Shown: positions 5,205 through 5,352 of the stretch, in pieces
Layout of the letters: the number at the start of each line of letters is the position of its first letter
Numbering within the stretch: the first letter of the stretch is position 1
From: Chloroflexota bacterium
GTDB taxonomy: Bacteria > Chloroflexota > UBA6077 > JACQUR01
Length of the DNA stretch: 5,352 bases
Direction: 5' to 3'
Assembly (NCBI GenBank): GCA_016210245.1
Contig: JACQUR010000310.1
Span: 1-5,352 of the forward strand
Program-made: the position numbers and the translations under genes
The notes under the pieces: model-generated
Seen by the model: the letters and a program-made list of their open reading frames with translations, nothing else
What the model was told of the DNA's origin: nothing
Database searches by the model: none

Positions 5205-5233
5205 CAGATAGGTAGTGGTCTGTGACCCGTCAA
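5205..5233 (-). promoter_or_regulatory. candidate promoter of the CvpA-CAP/hemW operon
   Basis: The - strand reads TTGACG (5233-5228), five of six to the -35 consensus, then 17 bases, then TATCTG (5210-5205), three of six to -10. Transcription would start about 45 bases before the ATG at 5154. The -35 and spacing are good and the -10 is poor, so this is a moderate candidate. The palindrome at 5245-5314 lies immediately upstream. Confidence 0.4.
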
Positions 5234-5244
5234 GTGTGAGGTGG

Positions 5245-5314
5245 TATCCGAGCCGCGACCGGGAGGGTGCGCGGAGCCCGGGGTCCGCGCACCCCCACCG
5301 TCGCGGCGGGGATA
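5245..5314. repeat. 70-bp loopless palindrome upstream of the CvpA-CAP gene
   Basis: The two 35-base halves (5245-5279 and 5280-5314) are complementary at 29 of 35 positions, centred on CCCGGG. The strongest segments are TATCC at the outer ends, GCCGCGAC (5252-5259) with GTCGCGGC (5300-5307), and a perfect 11-bp stem GGGTGCGCGGA (5265-5275) with its complement at 5284-5294. Its outer 17 bases recur at 2799-2815. This points to a dispersed palindromic repeat family rather than a simple terminator. It separates whatever lies beyond the window from the operon and could act as a transcription barrier. Confidence 0.8.
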
Positions 5315-5340
5315 GGGCGGGTTTGTCGCCCGTCCCCGCC
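5305..5340. repeat. second hairpin overlapping the end palindrome
   Basis: GGCGGGG (5305-5311) pairs with CCCCGCC (5334-5340), and an inner GGGCG (5315-5319) pairs with CGCCC (5327-5331), leaving a 7-base loop. It shares its left arm with the right edge of the 70-bp palindrome, so the two structures are mutually exclusive in part. It has no U-tract on either side and no coding frame. The remaining bases to the window end show no recognisable feature. Confidence 0.65.
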
Positions 5341-5352
5341 AACAAACGAGAC

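Noticed and set aside
4193..5233. 346-codon - strand frame in another phase of the CvpA-CAP gene
   Set aside because: The translation is Gly/Arg/Pro-rich with no motif; the overlapping frame has membrane segments and a complete CAP domain.
5151..5345. 64-codon - strand frame at the right edge
   Set aside because: It runs through the palindromic repeats and the candidate promoter and has no family resemblance.

Overview
The window is a GC-rich bacterial segment holding five intact genes, one probable gene remnant and an unusual density of palindromic intergenic repeats. Protein-coding DNA is strongly G/C-ending at third codon positions. The host cannot be named from the sequence. High GC, the CvpA-CAP fusion next to hemW, and dispersed GC-rich palindromes ending in CTACGA would fit a Chloroflexota-like environmental bacterium, but that is a low-confidence impression.

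Left part, + strand (1-868): a short repeat-bearing leader (20-58), then a promoter/operator candidate and a two-gene type II toxin-antitoxin operon. It encodes a ribbon-helix-helix VapB-like antitoxin (177-404) and a PIN-domain VapC toxin (410-868), 5 bases apart. The toxin gene has no clear ribosome binding site of its own.

Right part, - strand (5154 down to 1021): a probable co-directional series. In transcription order it is a CvpA-CAP membrane protein (5154-4165), the heme chaperone HemW (4199-3012, overlapping the previous gene by 35 bases), a UbiD-family prenyl-FMN decarboxylase (2786-1434), and an unrecognised 81-residue protein (1266-1021) with a strong Shine-Dalgarno. Between hemW and ubiD lies a 49-codon open frame (3034-2885). 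Its translation looks like the C-terminal tail of a CysA-type ABC transporter ATPase and is best read as a remnant left by a rearrangement.

The intergenic DNA is the most striking part. (a) A 164-bp palindromic element (863-1026) sits between the convergent vapC and 81-aa genes, and its inverted ends supply the final Tyr codon and TGA stop of both. (b) A hairpin (1291-1328) and a perfect 31-bp inverted repeat with a 2-base centre (1348-1411), made largely of GCACTC heptads, lie between ubiD and the 81-aa gene. (c) A 70-bp palindrome with no loop (5245-5314) lies upstream of the CvpA-CAP gene, and a 17-base half-copy of it overlaps the leader of ubiD. No complete novel defence or metabolic system is visible. 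The candidates for something undescribed are the stop-codon-bearing palindromic element, the palindromic repeat family, and the UbiD-adjacent small protein.
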